Below, in pieces: positions 7,405 through 16,568 of a DNA stretch of 64,000 nucleotides. Below the pieces are notes generated by a model, which saw nothing but the letters and a program-made list of their open reading frames with translations, was not told where the DNA came from and made no database searches. This DNA comes from V1-33 sp964523105. GTDB lineage: Bacteria; Verrucomicrobiota; Verrucomicrobiia; Verrucomicrobiales; V1-33. The stretch is from assembly GCA_964523105.1 (NCBI GenBank), contig CAZFZN010000006.1, positions 124,001-188,000 on the forward strand, in the 5' to 3' direction. A program made the position numbers and the translations under genes. Numbering within the stretch: the stretch's first letter is position 1; every line of letters starts with the position of its first letter.

Positions 7405-9150
7405 TCACTGGTTGTTCACCGTCCCGAGATTCCAGATGGTGTGCATGGTCTCTGCGGACGGCACCTTGAGCGGGCGCACGATGCGGAATCCCAGAAATTG
7501 AGCATTGGTATGATACCAGATGCTCTTGGGAAGCTGAGGGTCCTGTTGCTTCCAGGTATCGCGGGAGAATCGCCGGGCGGCGCTGCGCAGGTCTTTGGGA
7601 TCGTCGTCCCATGAACCGCCGCGCACGACGCGGGGGTAGAGCAGGCCCGGCTGATTGAAGGGGGATTCCGAACCGGCTGCGAGCGTGCTGTACCATTTCG
7701 GATCGTACTGGTCGAGGGTCCACTCGGCGACGTTTCCGTAAATGTCGTAGAGTCCCCATGGACTCGGTTTCTTCTGACCGACCGGCTGGCTTTTGCCGTC
7801 ACTGTTGTCGAAGAACCATGCATAATCGCCCAGCACGCTGTCATCATCGCCCCAGAACCAGGCGGTGGTGGAACCGGCGCGCGCGGCGTACTCCCATTCC
7901 GCTTCCGTGGGCAGGCGGTAGAAGTGGCCCGTCTGGGCGCTCAGCCACTGACAGAACTTGAGGGCCGCGTGTTCCGTCATGGAAATGGCGGGATAGCCGT
8001 CCTGACCCATGCCAAATGTCATGTCGGTGTAGGGTGCCGTGGGGCTGCTCACGGCATCGACGATGGTTTCATTCGGGCCGGGCTGCTTCTTGGCCCCATC
8101 CTTCCAGCGGGCATCCGGTGTGAGCATGAAGGCAATGTAATGATCCCAGGCGACTTCATGAGCCCCCATCCAGAAGGGCTCGATTTTCACCTTTACCTGC
8201 GGACCTTCATCGTCTTTGCGGCCTTTCTCCGTGGGCGGACTGCCCATAGTGAACTCACCGCCCGGAATCACGACCATGCTGTAATCCTTCCCGGCTTTCG
8301 GAAGAGCGCCGGTATAGGGCTTCATCTCGGCGGGGGTCTTCTCAGGGCTCTTCTCGACGATGAAGGCGTGGATGCGCTTCGCGAGTTCCAAATTGTCAGG
8401 CGACGGGGGACGCTCTTCCGTTTTGGCTTTTTGCACCAGCACCACACCCTCCGGCCAGGGGGCGCCCTGCTTCACCCAGAGATTCAGCTTCTCGATCTCG
8501 GTCTTGCGCAGCGGACCGCCCTTTTTCTTTGGCGGCATGAGGTCGTCGTCATCCTCCGGCAGCATGATGCGCTCGATGAGCAGGCTTTGTTTCTGATCAT
8601 AAAGCACCAGCGAAGGTGAGGAGTCCCCCCCCTTGAGATTGTTGGCCAGGGTGGTCATGTCGAGACCGCCCTCGTCTTTGTCGGGCTTGTGACAGGAAAC
8701 GCAGTTCTGCTCGAGAATGGGCTGAATGTCGCGGGCGAACTGCATGCGCGGCTCCCGGTCGAGGGTGACACCTGCCGGCCATTTCGCCCCCGCGGCGATC
8801 CAGGCGCGCAGCCGTTCCGTCTGCTCCTTGACCAGCGGCGGCTCCTTGGATGGAGGCATGATGTCATCGTGGTCCGGCGCGAGAATGGTGGTGGTATAGA
8901 GCGGGCTTTCGTCAGGCTTGCCAGGGACGAGCGCGGGCTTGTGCTCGCCGCCTTTGAGCGCGCCCTCCAGGGTGTGCAGGCGAAGGTCGCCTTTGTCTTC
9001 GTCCGCGCCGTGACAGTGCGTGCAGGAACTCTCCAGTATCGGCCGGACAAACTGACTGAAATACGCTTCGGAGTCCGGTGCCGGGTCCGCCGCGCGGGCG
9101 GCACTGACAACGACAGCGGTGAAAAGCGGGAAGCAACAGAAACGGATCAT
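7405..9150 (-). CDS. Secreted dihaem / formylglycine-generating-enzyme-like fusion protein
   Basis: 581 residues from the ATG at 9150, which directly begins a signal peptide ('MIRFCCFPLFTAVVVSAARA'). Two planctomycete-type cytochrome C domains follow, with haem sites CTHCH (43-47) and CVSCH (150-154), each with downstream 'MPP' motifs (possible Met axial ligands). The C-terminal ~260 residues form an FGE/SUMF1-like domain: 'MVVIPGGEFTMGSP', 'RLPTEAEWEYAARAG', 'DIYGNVAEW', 'RVVRGGSW', 'FLGFRIVR'. Genuine FGE converts sulfatase Cys to formylglycine, but most bacterial proteins with this fold are not proven FGEs. No sulfatase gene is adjacent. The two haems suggest periplasmic electron transfer coupled to the C-terminal domain; the actual reaction is unknown. 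Confidence 0.85.
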   Translation of the reverse strand: MIRFCCFPLFTAVVVSAARAADPAPDSEAYFSQFVRPILESSCTHCHGADEDKGDLRLHTLEGALKGGEHKPALVPGKPDESPLYTTTILAPDHDDIMPPSKEPPLVKEQTERLRAWIAAGAKWPAGVTLDREPRMQFARDIQPILEQNCVSCHKPDKDEGGLDMTTLANNLKGGDSSPSLVLYDQKQSLLIERIMLPEDDDDLMPPKKKGGPLRKTEIEKLNLWVKQGAPWPEGVVLVQKAKTEERPPSPDNLELAKRIHAFIVEKSPEKTPAEMKPYTGALPKAGKDYSMVVIPGGEFTMGSPPTEKGRKDDEGPQVKVKIEPFWMGAHEVAWDHYIAFMLTPDARWKDGAKKQPGPNETIVDAVSSPTAPYTDMTFGMGQDGYPAISMTEHAALKFCQWLSAQTGHFYRLPTEAEWEYAARAGSTTAWFWGDDDSVLGDYAWFFDNSDGKSQPVGQKKPSPWGLYDIYGNVAEWTLDQYDPKWYSTLAAGSESPFNQPGLLYPRVVRGGSWDDDPKDLRSAARRFSRDTWKQQDPQLPKSIWYHTNAQFLGFRIVRPLKVPSAETMHTIWNLGTVNNQ

Positions 9151-9375
9151 GGGGGATGAAGGGAAACGGAAACGGAACGGGACCGTGCTTCTGTCATGCC
9201 AAAGTGCAACGAGACGCTGGCGGATTCTCACCGGGCGTTCACCAGCCGGCGCAGGCGTGATTCACAACAGTCCCCGGGTGATCTCCCGGGTCGCGGCCCC
9301 GCAGCCGGCGACGATTTGTGCCGGGCGGAAAGTGTTCCCTGGCGGCGGTTCTCGGATGATCCACTTGTGCGGGGC

Positions 9376-10389
9376 GTGACCGGTTTCTCTGTCAGTCATG
9401 ATCGCGGCATCCACATCGCCGGAGCCCCGTTCGTACTCGATGCGACGCGGGCGGCACCGTGCTGCATCGTGTCGCATGCGCATTCAGATCATGTGGCGCG
9501 GCATCGCGTGATGGTCACGACTCCGGCCACGGCGGCGCTGATCCGGCAGCGCAGCGGGGCCGGGAGGGGAAAAGTCATCGCACTGGAATACGGCGAGGCG
9601 TGGGAATGTGAGGGCTGGCGCGTCGTCCTGAGGCCGGCGGGGCATGTGCTCGGCAGTGCCATGATCCACCTGACTTCTCCACTTGGTGTGACGCTGCTTT
9701 ATACAGGGGACTTCAAATTGAAGGCGGGGCTGAGCTGTGAGGCGGCGGAGCCGGTGCCTGCAGACTGGCTCGTCATGGAATGCACGTTCGGGCTGCCGCG
9801 CTATGTCTTTCCGCCGCTGGAGGAATTGCGCACCCGTCTGCACGCCTTTTGTCGCGCGGCGCTGGAGCGCGGAGTGGTACCGGTGGTGATGGGCTACAGC
9901 ATTGGCAAAGCCCAGGAAATCCAGGCGCTCCTCGGCGGCGAATTTCGCATCGCAGTGCATCCCGCGGTGGCGGGGATGAATCAGCGCTACGCCGAATTCG
10001 GTTATGAAATGCCGCCCTGGGAACTCGCAGGACCGCAAGCCGCGGACCGCGTGCTGGTGACGCCGCCGGCCGCAGCCAGGTCAGAAACCCTGGCAGCCAT
10101 TCCGAGGAAAGCTCTGTGCATGGTGAGCGGCTGGGCGCTCGATCCGTCGTCGCGCTGGCGATACGGAGTCGATGAAGTGCTGCCCCTGAGTGATCACGCC
10201 GATTTCCCGGATCTGCTGCGCATGGTGGAGTTGGTCCAGCCGCGCCGCGTGCTGACGACACACGGCTGGCACCGGGAATTCGCGGCCACATTGCGTGCGA
10301 GAGGCATCGATGCATGGTCGCTCCACGGCGGGGACCAGCTGGAAATGTTCCGGGAGGGAGACTTTGAAATTGAGGCGGGTACGCGCTGA
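9376..10389 (+). CDS. MBL-fold, ligase-associated-type exonuclease
   Basis: Metallo-beta-lactamase-fold nuclease with the metal motif 'SHAHSDH', 'PAGHVLGSAMI', 'TGDFKL', 'ECTFGLPRYVFPP', and the C-terminal 'LSDHADFPDLL' and 'VLTTHGW' motifs. This is the pattern of the 'putative exonuclease, DNA ligase-associated' group (TIGR04122), related to beta-CASP mRNA-processing factors. The GTG at 9376, preceded by GGGG, begins at the first conserved residues (VTGFSVSHD) and gives 337 residues. The in-frame extension back to 9196 has no family resemblance. In other genomes this family clusters with an ATP-dependent ligase and a helicase; neither is adjacent here, although ligA is 3 kb away. Confidence 0.8.
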   Translation: MTGFSVSHDRGIHIAGAPFVLDATRAAPCCIVSHAHSDHVARHRVMVTTPATAALIRQRSGAGRGKVIALEYGEAWECEGWRVVLRPAGHVLGSAMIHLTSPLGVTLLYTGDFKLKAGLSCEAAEPVPADWLVMECTFGLPRYVFPPLEELRTRLHAFCRAALERGVVPVVMGYSIGKAQEIQALLGGEFRIAVHPAVAGMNQRYAEFGYEMPPWELAGPQAADRVLVTPPAAARSETLAAIPRKALCMVSGWALDPSSRWRYGVDEVLPLSDHADFPDLLRMVELVQPRRVLTTHGWHREFAATLRARGIDAWSLHGGDQLEMFREGDFEIEAGTR

Positions 10390-10433
10390 ACTGTGCTGCC
10401 TGCCGGCGGCAGTTGTGGTGCTGCCACTCGGAT

Positions 10434-11500
10434 TCACGGAGCGTAGCGAAAGCGGTAATACCTCGTCGGATGGGCTGAATCCACTGCGACGATGAATTCG
10501 TAGGCCGAGGCGGGTGGCATGATGAAAGATCCCGTTACCGTCCACTCTGTCAGGTCGTCCGTGACTTCCACCAAATAGGTCTGGCTTGCGAAGCCGTGGA
10601 CAATGACGTGGAGATTGTGCTGATTGTCGAGCGTGACACGCCCGCTGGCAGCAGCATCCGGGGGGCCGGCCACCAGAGCGACACGGCCAATTTTATCGTA
10701 GATCGGGGTCACCAGCACGCCTGGACCGCCAGGGGGGGCGGTGAATGTCAGGAAGTTCCCACTCGTCGCCGAGGTGATGAGATCGAATGTGTCTCCTTCA
10801 GTCGGGAAAAAGCCCGCGTCGAAAAGGATGGAAAGCTCGCCATCGAGCCGGAGCGGCTGATCGGAATGAATCCGGCCATTTTCCGCAGGATCAGCCGTCC
10901 CGGAGAGCCTGAACTGAAGTTTGCTCGTTTCGCTGAGCAGGGGAGCCCTCTGGAAATCGATAGTTCCGGTCAGGGCGGTGATGGTTCCTGGGCTGGTGAT
11001 TGCAAGGCTGTTGATGGTGCTGGTGCCTGTGCCGGCGGACTTGCGGAGGGTGCCGGCGTTGAGGAAGGAGGAGGAGTCGCCGGCCCCGCCGTAAGTCCAG
11101 GTGGCATCGCTTTGGAGGTCGATGAGGGCTCACTGGCGGTTTTCGATGTGGGAAGCGCTGTTGGTGAGCAGGCGTACGGAGTCCTGATGGATCAAAGCAC
11201 CTTCGTTGAAGAACGACCGGTTGCTCAGGGTGTGGTCGCCGGTGCCCGAAAGCGTGCCGCCGTTCAGGATCAGATTGGAAACGCTGGTGGCTGCCGGAAC
11301 GTTCACTGTCCCGCTGGGGATGAATGCAGAATCCCCAATGCCCGGGACTCCTGTGGATGGCATCCAATTCGCAGCAATGACCCAGTCGCCGCTCCCTCCG
11401 CTCCATTGTAGTCCACCGCATTCGACTCCAACTGGAACAGCGCGAGCATCGCGAAGCTGAATCCCGCGTGTGAGAGTGATTTTCGTTTCATGGATTGCAT
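10434..11500 (-). pseudogene. Decayed autotransporter-type beta-strand-repeat surface protein
   Basis: Read from the ATG at 11500, which has a good TAGGAG site eight bases upstream, a signal peptide ('MQSMKRKSLSHAGFSFAMLA') leads into 'VDYN'. The frame is then lost near 11400. One base off, the sequence reads 'WSGGSGDWVIAANW', a classic start of autotransporter-associated beta-strand domains, and continues as 'LILNGGTLSGTGDHTLSN'. A TGA at 11130-11132 interrupts it between 'HIENRQ' and 'ALIDLQSDATWTYGG'. The same frame then runs to 10434, ending in a verrucomicrobial-type 'YLVEVTDDLTEWT' tail. Two independent lesions make a functional full-length product unlikely. The intact gene would have encoded ~355 residues. 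Confidence 0.8.
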
Positions 11501-11639
11501 GGCAAAAACTCCTAACAGCAGCCGGCGGACCTGGTTTCTAAATGATCCCAGCCCGAAATCCTAAAGCTTGTCATTCCAGCAACGCGCTGAGGGCGGGAGA
11601 TTCTGTGCGTAGATTCCCAATTTTTGCGCAATCCCCGGC

Positions 11640-11990
11640 GCCCAGGCAGCCCGCGTTCTCAAGTCAGCCGCGGCTGCGTGGGCCTCCTCGGTCGTTTCAG
11701 AAGGCAAGCGCGCCCCCGCCGTGGCCGGCGTGCCCTCCATATGGATGCTGCGGGACCCGGTTTCGGCCTCGCAGTGGGTGGACAGCCTTCCGCCCGGATC
11801 TTCCCGGGATGCCGCCATCGTGGCCCTGACAGATTCTCCCGCCTTGAATAACGATACCGGGAGCGCTGCCGTCCGGGCCTCGGTCATTCAGAAGAAACCC
11901 TGCGCCAATCCGCGCTTTCCGCGGCAGTGAATCGCTGGCGCTATCAACAGCCGGATGGCTTCACCGCCGCTGGGGCCGGCGATCACGGAA
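11640..11990 (+). pseudogene. Remnant of a Verrucomicrobia 'DP-AA-W' helical-repeat protein
   Basis: The frame from 11640 reads 'AAAAWASSVVSEGKRAPAVA', then 'DPVSASQWVDSLPPGSSRDA'. This resembles repeat units such as DP-x-AA-x-WV-x-LP-x-G-x-x-RD-x-A found in hypothetical proteins common in Verrucomicrobia. The frame shifts near 11892, after which 'EETLRQSALSAAVNRW' continues the same pattern, followed by a possible third frame near the end. No start codon or signal sequence is preserved upstream. It appears to be the degraded C-terminal part of a once longer gene. The assignment rests on remembered family patterns only. Confidence 0.55.
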
Positions 11991-12001
11991 GCCAGCTCAA
12001 C

Positions 12002-13306
12002 TCAAACCTCCTCCAGCGGCTTGTCTGCGTCGCCGAAGGTGCCGGGGCGGACGCCGAATTTATCCATCAGCGAAAGATAGAGCCGGCACATCTGGCGCTC
12101 CGGCTTGCCGCTGTAGTCGAGCACGCGTCCGCCCTTGAGTTTTCCGCCGGCACCGCCGAGCACCACCACGGGAAGCTGGGAGTTGTCGTGGCTTCCGGTG
12201 AGCATGGACGAGCAGTAGAGCAGCGCCGTGTTGTCCAGCGCGGTGCGTTCGCCTTCCTGGATGGCATCGAGTTTGCGCGCGACGTAGGCGAGCTGCTCGA
12301 TGAAGAATTGATTCACTTTGAGCCAGTCCGCGGTGTCGCTGTGCGAGAGCAGGTGGTGAATCATGTAGTCCACGCCGAGGTTGGGGAACCGCAGGCTGCT
12401 GTGGTCGTTGTTCAGCTTGAGCGTGCAGAGCCGCGTGGTGTCCGTCTGAAAAGCGAGCACGAGGATATCGCACATGAGGCGCATGTGTTCCGCGATGTCC
12501 TGGGGGATGCCGTCGGCGGGGCGGGGGATGTTCGGTTTCTCCAGCGTGGGACGCCAGCCCTGGAGTTGACCGCGCTTGCCGGCGTTCTCGATGCGCTGCT
12601 CCACTTCGCGCACGGAGTCGAGATACTCGTCGAGCTTGTGTTTGTCGCGCCGGCTGAGATGGCGTCGAAAATCGTGCGCATCCTCCAGCACGGAATCGAG
12701 CACACTTTTATCGCTCCGGCTGGCGTTGTCCTTGAAGAGGCGGTCGAATGCGAGGGCGGGATACACCTCCAGCGGCGTCGGCGTAGTCGGCGAACTCCAC
12801 GAAATGTGCGAGCTGTAGAGCATCGAGTAATTTTTATGCACCGACGGATTCGATTTCTCGCAGCCCAGCACGAGGCTCGGCACTTTGGTGGACTGGCCGA
12901 TCCTCTGTGCGAGCAATTGATCGATGCTGGTGCCGCTGCGGATTTCTCCTCCCGCAGCCAGCGGGGCGCCGCTGAGCAGATTTCCCGTCTGCGAGCTGTG
13001 GATGTTGCCCTTCTGCGCCTCCGCATTGAAGAGTCCGCGCACGAAGAGCATCTTGCGGCGCAGGTCTTTCAGGGGCGTGAGGACCTGACCGAGTTCCATC
13101 TGGTCGCCCTCACCTTTGGCCCACCACTCGCGGCTGTGGAATCCATTGCCGGAAAAGAGCACGGCGAGCCGTGTGGGTGCTTCACTCGCCGGCGGCGCCG
13201 TTGCGGGCTCATCGCCCCATACGGTGCGGGATTCCATCCAGGGAAGCGCCATGGTGACGCCGGTTCCGCGCAGGAAGGCACGGCGGGAGAGTCGGTGAGT
13301 GTGCAT
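12002..13306 (-). CDS. DUF1552 Tat-exported protein
   Basis: 434 residues from the ATG at 13306. The N-terminus 'MHTHRLSRRAFLRGTGVTMA' is a twin-arginine signal. The body matches DUF1552: 'LAVLFSGNGFHSREWW', 'GTSIDQLLAQRIG', 'HHLLSHSDTADWLKVNQFFI', 'ALLYCSSMLTGSHDNSQLPV'. DUF1552 proteins are frequent in Planctomycetes/Verrucomicrobia, normally next to a DUF1592/1587/1588 multi-haem partner, and are of unknown function with an alkaline-phosphatase-like look. The usual partner is absent here. Sequence upstream in the same frame, to 15004, is shadow of the permease gene on the other strand. It abuts the decayed region on its 3' side. Confidence 0.88.
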   Translation of the reverse strand: MHTHRLSRRAFLRGTGVTMALPWMESRTVWGDEPATAPPASEAPTRLAVLFSGNGFHSREWWAKGEGDQMELGQVLTPLKDLRRKMLFVRGLFNAEAQKGNIHSSQTGNLLSGAPLAAGGEIRSGTSIDQLLAQRIGQSTKVPSLVLGCEKSNPSVHKNYSMLYSSHISWSSPTTPTPLEVYPALAFDRLFKDNASRSDKSVLDSVLEDAHDFRRHLSRRDKHKLDEYLDSVREVEQRIENAGKRGQLQGWRPTLEKPNIPRPADGIPQDIAEHMRLMCDILVLAFQTDTTRLCTLKLNNDHSSLRFPNLGVDYMIHHLLSHSDTADWLKVNQFFIEQLAYVARKLDAIQEGERTALDNTALLYCSSMLTGSHDNSQLPVVVLGGAGGKLKGGRVLDYSGKPERQMCRLYLSLMDKFGVRPGTFGDADKPLEEV

Positions 13307-13633
13307 GATGTTTGGAGAATCCTGGCTCTTACGAATCTCCCGTCCTGAAGCTGTCCACAATGTACTGCATCCCCCAAAATTCATGACCTCTTGAAAAGAC
13401 AACCCCGCGTCCCTTTCGGAAACGCGGGGCTGATATTCCCCCCCAAAGAATATGGTGAGAGAATAGTGAAAGATTGGCCAAAAGGCAAACTCTCTTTTTA
13501 GCCGGAGATTAAAATAGTGGTTTCCCCCACGCCGGGCTAAGGAGCTGCGGAGCCGCCCGGGCGGGAAAGGCCCTGCCTGGCGGGCCAATTCTTCCCGTGC
13601 ATCCGGAAAAGCCTGTTGATATAGGCACCCCCC
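13307..13633. other. Divergent intergenic region with an 8-bp-stem hairpin
   Basis: 327 bases between divergent genes (DUF1552 and ABC permease). CCCCGCGT (13403-13410) and ACGCGGGG (13422-13429) form a perfect stem with an 11-base loop. No proper T-run follows on the plus strand; on the minus strand a T-rich TTGTCTTTTC follows, in the DUF1552 leader. It could be a leader attenuator or just a hairpin. A TTAAAAT stretch near 13508-13514 is a possible -10 element for the permease gene, without a clear -35. Confidence 0.45.
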
Positions 13634-15343
13634 ATGACCAGACGTCTCTTCACCCCGCCGCTCGCCGTCATGCTGCTCACGGCGGCCCTCATGGCCTGTT
13701 TTCTCGTCTGGCCGGTGTGCGTGACGGTAAAAGAGGCGTTCGTCGCCCCGGGAGGCGGGTTCACGCTGAACTTCGCCGGTGAGGTCTTCCGGAATCCCAT
13801 CTACGTGGAGGGCCTCATCAACTCCTTCAAAATGGCGGCCGGCACCACGTTCGGAAGCCTCCTGCTGGCGCTGCCGCTCGCAGTGCTGGCCACGCGGTTC
13901 GATTTTCGGGGCAAGGCCGTGCTCACGGCGCTGCTGCTGGTGCCGCTCATTCTGCCGCCGTTTGTGGGCGTGATCGGCATCAAGCAGATTCTCGGACAGG
14001 ACGGCGCGCTCAATGCCCTGCTCATCGCCCTCCATCTCATGAATCCTGACAATCCGGCGGACTGGCTCGGCAGCGGCCGGCTCACGGGAGTCATCATCAT
14101 GAACAGCCTGCACCTCTATCCGATTCTCTACCTCAATATCACCGCCGCCCTTTCCAATCTCGATCCCGCGCTGGACGAAGCGGCGGAAAACCTCGGCTGC
14201 ACTCCGTGGCGGAGGTTCCGGCGCGTCACATTGCCGCTGGCCATGCCAGGTATTTTTGCGGGCGCGAGCATCGTATTCATCTGGGGCTTCACGGAACTCG
14301 GAGTGCCGCTGGTCTTCGACTACACCCGCGTCACCAGCGTGCAGATTTTTGACGGAATCAAGGAGATGGGCGGCAATCCCATGCCCTACGCGCTCGTCTC
14401 TGTCATGGTAGGGCTGAGCCTCGTGTTCTTTCTCATCAGCAAGTATGCCCTCGGCCGTCACAACTACGCCGGCAGCGGACGCGCCAGCATGGCGGCGCGC
14501 ACCGTCGTCTTGAAGGGAAGGCCGGCGCTGCTCGCTGCCGGCGCGTTCGGGCTCGTCATCGGCCTCGCCGTCCTCCCGCACCTCGGCGTTTTCTTTTCCG
14601 CCTGCGCGGGCGACTGGAACCGCACCGTGCTGCCCTCGGGCTACACGCTGCAGCACTATCACGACGCCCTCAGTCACAGCCTGACCGTTCCGTCCATTCA
14701 GAACAGCCTGCACTACGCCGGTGTGGCCACGGTGCTGGCCTGCATTCTCGGCGTCGCCATCGCGTGGGTGACGGTGCGCACGCGACTTGCCGGCAGGCAT
14801 TTGCTCGATGCCCTCACCATGCTGCCGCTGGCGGTGCCGGGACTGGTCCTGGCATTCGGTTATCTCGCCATGACACGCGAGGGCCAGCCCTTCCACTGGC
14901 TGATCAAATGGGCCGGCGGCAGCCCGGTGCTGCTGCTCATCGTCGCCTACTGCATCCGCCGGTTGCCCTACGTGGTGCGCAGCGCCTCGGCCGGACTGCA
15001 GCAAACCAGTGTCAGTCTCGAGGAGGCCGCGCAGAATCTCGGATGCTCTCCCGGCCGCACCATCCGGAAGATCACCCTGCCTCTCATCGCCGCCAGCCTC
15101 GTCGCCGGCGCACTGCTGGCGTTTTCATTCTCCATGCTCGAAGTGAGCGACAGCATGATCCTCGCCCAGCAGCGCGAGCACTATCCCATTACCAAAGCCA
15201 TCTACGAACTCATCGGAAACCTCGGCAACGGCGAGGCCCTTGCGGCTGCGCTCGGTGTCTGGGCCATGATTTTCCTGACCATCACGCTGCTGGGGGCGTC
15301 GATGATTCTCGGCAGGAAACTGGGCGCTCTGTTTCGCGTGTGA
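13634..15343 (+). CDS. Fused double-domain ABC permease, Fe3+/FbpB type
   Basis: 569-residue inner-membrane permease with two tandem binding-protein-dependent transport domains. Each carries the EAA loop that contacts the ATPase: 'DEAAENLGCTPWRRFRRVTL' (first half, about residues 180-200) and 'EEAAQNLGCSPGRTIRKITL' (second half). This internal duplication is typical of FbpB/SfuB ferric-iron permeases and relatives for thiamine or phosphonates, so the substrate is only a likely guess. About twelve transmembrane segments are visible. No binding protein or ATPase is adjacent. The downstream lipoprotein gene may be co-transcribed: the next frame has a GTG overlapping this stop. Confidence 0.88.
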   Translation: MTRRLFTPPLAVMLLTAALMACFLVWPVCVTVKEAFVAPGGGFTLNFAGEVFRNPIYVEGLINSFKMAAGTTFGSLLLALPLAVLATRFDFRGKAVLTALLLVPLILPPFVGVIGIKQILGQDGALNALLIALHLMNPDNPADWLGSGRLTGVIIMNSLHLYPILYLNITAALSNLDPALDEAAENLGCTPWRRFRRVTLPLAMPGIFAGASIVFIWGFTELGVPLVFDYTRVTSVQIFDGIKEMGGNPMPYALVSVMVGLSLVFFLISKYALGRHNYAGSGRASMAARTVVLKGRPALLAAGAFGLVIGLAVLPHLGVFFSACAGDWNRTVLPSGYTLQHYHDALSHSLTVPSIQNSLHYAGVATVLACILGVAIAWVTVRTRLAGRHLLDALTMLPLAVPGLVLAFGYLAMTREGQPFHWLIKWAGGSPVLLLIVAYCIRRLPYVVRSASAGLQQTSVSLEEAAQNLGCSPGRTIRKITLPLIAASLVAGALLAFSFSMLEVSDSMILAQQREHYPITKAIYELIGNLGNGEALAAALGVWAMIFLTITLLGASMILGRKLGALFRV

Positions 15344-15387
15344 TTCCATCCGCCGCCTCGAACTCCTCACAGCTTTCGTCCCCTGCC

Positions 15388-16461
15388 GTGAAAACTGCGC
15401 TTCCTTTTTTGCTGCCGGCAGTCGCCGTGCTCAGTTCCTGCCGCGCCATCCACTTCTATGCCCAGGGTGCCGCGGGCCAGTGGGAAATCATGCACAAGGC
15501 GCGGCCCGTCGAACTGGTGTGTCAGGATCCGGAAACTCAGCCTGCTGTGAAGGAGCGCCTCGCCCGCGTCCAGGAACTCCGCACCTGGGCCGCGCGTGAA
15601 TTGGCGCTCCCGGCGGCCCGGCAATACGACCGCTACACCGATCTGGGCCGGCCGTATGTCGTGTGGGTCGTTTATGCCGCGCCTGAATTCAGCGTCGAGC
15701 CCAAAACCTGGTGGTATCCCGTGCTCGGAAAACTCCAGTACCGCGGCTACTTCTCAGAGGCCGCGGCACAGCGTGAGGGCGGACGCCTGCGCGCCCGGGG
15801 CTGGGATGTCACGGTCAGCGGCACCGGCGCGTATTCCACACTCGGCTGGCTGCGCGATCCGGTGCTCAATACTTTCCTGCACCGCAGCGACGCCGAACTT
15901 GCAGAGGTGATTTTTCACGAACTCACCCACCAGCGCATCTATCTGAGCGGGGACACCGATTTCAACGAAGCGCTCGCCACCGCGGTGGGTGAAGCGGGCG
16001 CGCGGCAGTGGCTCCGCTCGCAGGGACGCATGGCCGAACTCGCCGCTTACGACCGAAAACTCCGGCTCCAGCGCGATGCCGTGGCCGCCGTGCTGGAAAC
16101 CCGCGCCCGGCTGGGGGAGATCTACACGCATGAAGCGGACGAAGGCCCGGAACATCTCCGGCGGCGCAAGGCCGGGGCCTTCGCCCGGCTCCAAAACCGC
16201 CTGCAGCAACTGCGCACCGCCGCGGGCGTCCGGTCCCTGCGGATTCCCCTGACGGATTGGAACAATGCCGCGCTCAATACCGTCGCCGCCTATTATGATC
16301 TTCTGCCAGGATTCGAGAGGCTGCTCGCGTCGTGCGGCGGAAGCATTCCCGCATTCCTCAGCCGTGTGGAGGAAATGCGCGCCTGGAGCCGCGGGGAGCG
16401 GCGTGAATACATCCTGCGCATGCCTGGTCCGGAATCCGCGGCGCGGCGACCCGGAAATTAG
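15388..16461 (+). CDS. Predicted zinc aminopeptidase lipoprotein (COG4324/DUF2265-like)
   Basis: Metalloprotease with the zinc motif 'HELTHQ' preceded by 'ELAEVIF' and followed by 'NEALATAVGEAGARQWL', as in the family of predicted aminopeptidases COG4324 (Pfam Aminopep). The GTG at 15388 starts a lipoprotein signal ('VKTALPFLLPAVAVLSSC') with lipobox LSSC, giving 357 residues and outer-membrane or periplasmic placement. An alternative GTG at 15340 overlaps the permease stop but would put a polar stretch before the signal. The substrate is unknown. Residues near the C-terminus ('NNAALNTVAAYYDLLPGF') also fit the family. Confidence 0.82.
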   Translation: MKTALPFLLPAVAVLSSCRAIHFYAQGAAGQWEIMHKARPVELVCQDPETQPAVKERLARVQELRTWAARELALPAARQYDRYTDLGRPYVVWVVYAAPEFSVEPKTWWYPVLGKLQYRGYFSEAAAQREGGRLRARGWDVTVSGTGAYSTLGWLRDPVLNTFLHRSDAELAEVIFHELTHQRIYLSGDTDFNEALATAVGEAGARQWLRSQGRMAELAAYDRKLRLQRDAVAAVLETRARLGEIYTHEADEGPEHLRRRKAGAFARLQNRLQQLRTAAGVRSLRIPLTDWNNAALNTVAAYYDLLPGFERLLASCGGSIPAFLSRVEEMRAWSRGERREYILRMPGPESAARRPGN

Positions 16462-16487
16462 CCGCCCCGCTGCCCGGAAGAGGGCGG
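16462..16487 (+). terminator. Possible terminator hairpin after the aminopeptidase
   Basis: CCGCCC (16462-16467) pairs with GGGCGG (16482-16487) directly after the stop codon. Only TT follows the stem, so intrinsic termination would be weak. It separates the aminopeptidase from the promoter of the OsmC cluster. Confidence 0.35.
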
Positions 16488-16506
16488 GTTGCGCCTGAGG
16501 CGGTGC

Positions 16507-16535
16507 TTGACGCCCCTGCCGTTCCGTGCTCTAAC
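16507..16535 (+). promoter_or_regulatory. Sigma-70-like promoter for the OsmC-led gene cluster
   Basis: TTGACG (16507-16512, 5 of 6 matches) and TCTAAC (16530-16535, 4 of 6) are separated by an ideal 17 bases. Transcription would start near 16542, about 27 bases upstream of the ATG at 16569. It is the best-looking promoter in the window by eye. Confidence 0.5.
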
Positions 16536-16568
16536 CGCCTTCCATGAGGCGCCCGCATCCGCACCCGA

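Noticed and set aside
11130..11132. The TGA in the beta-repeat surface gene as selenocysteine
   Set aside because: The site is in a surface beta-repeat without redox cysteines and the same gene has a frameshift; pseudogene is simpler.
13403..13429. The CCCCGCGT/ACGCGGGG hairpin as a riboswitch
   Set aside because: A simple single stem-loop without conserved aptamer features; listed only as part of the intergenic region.
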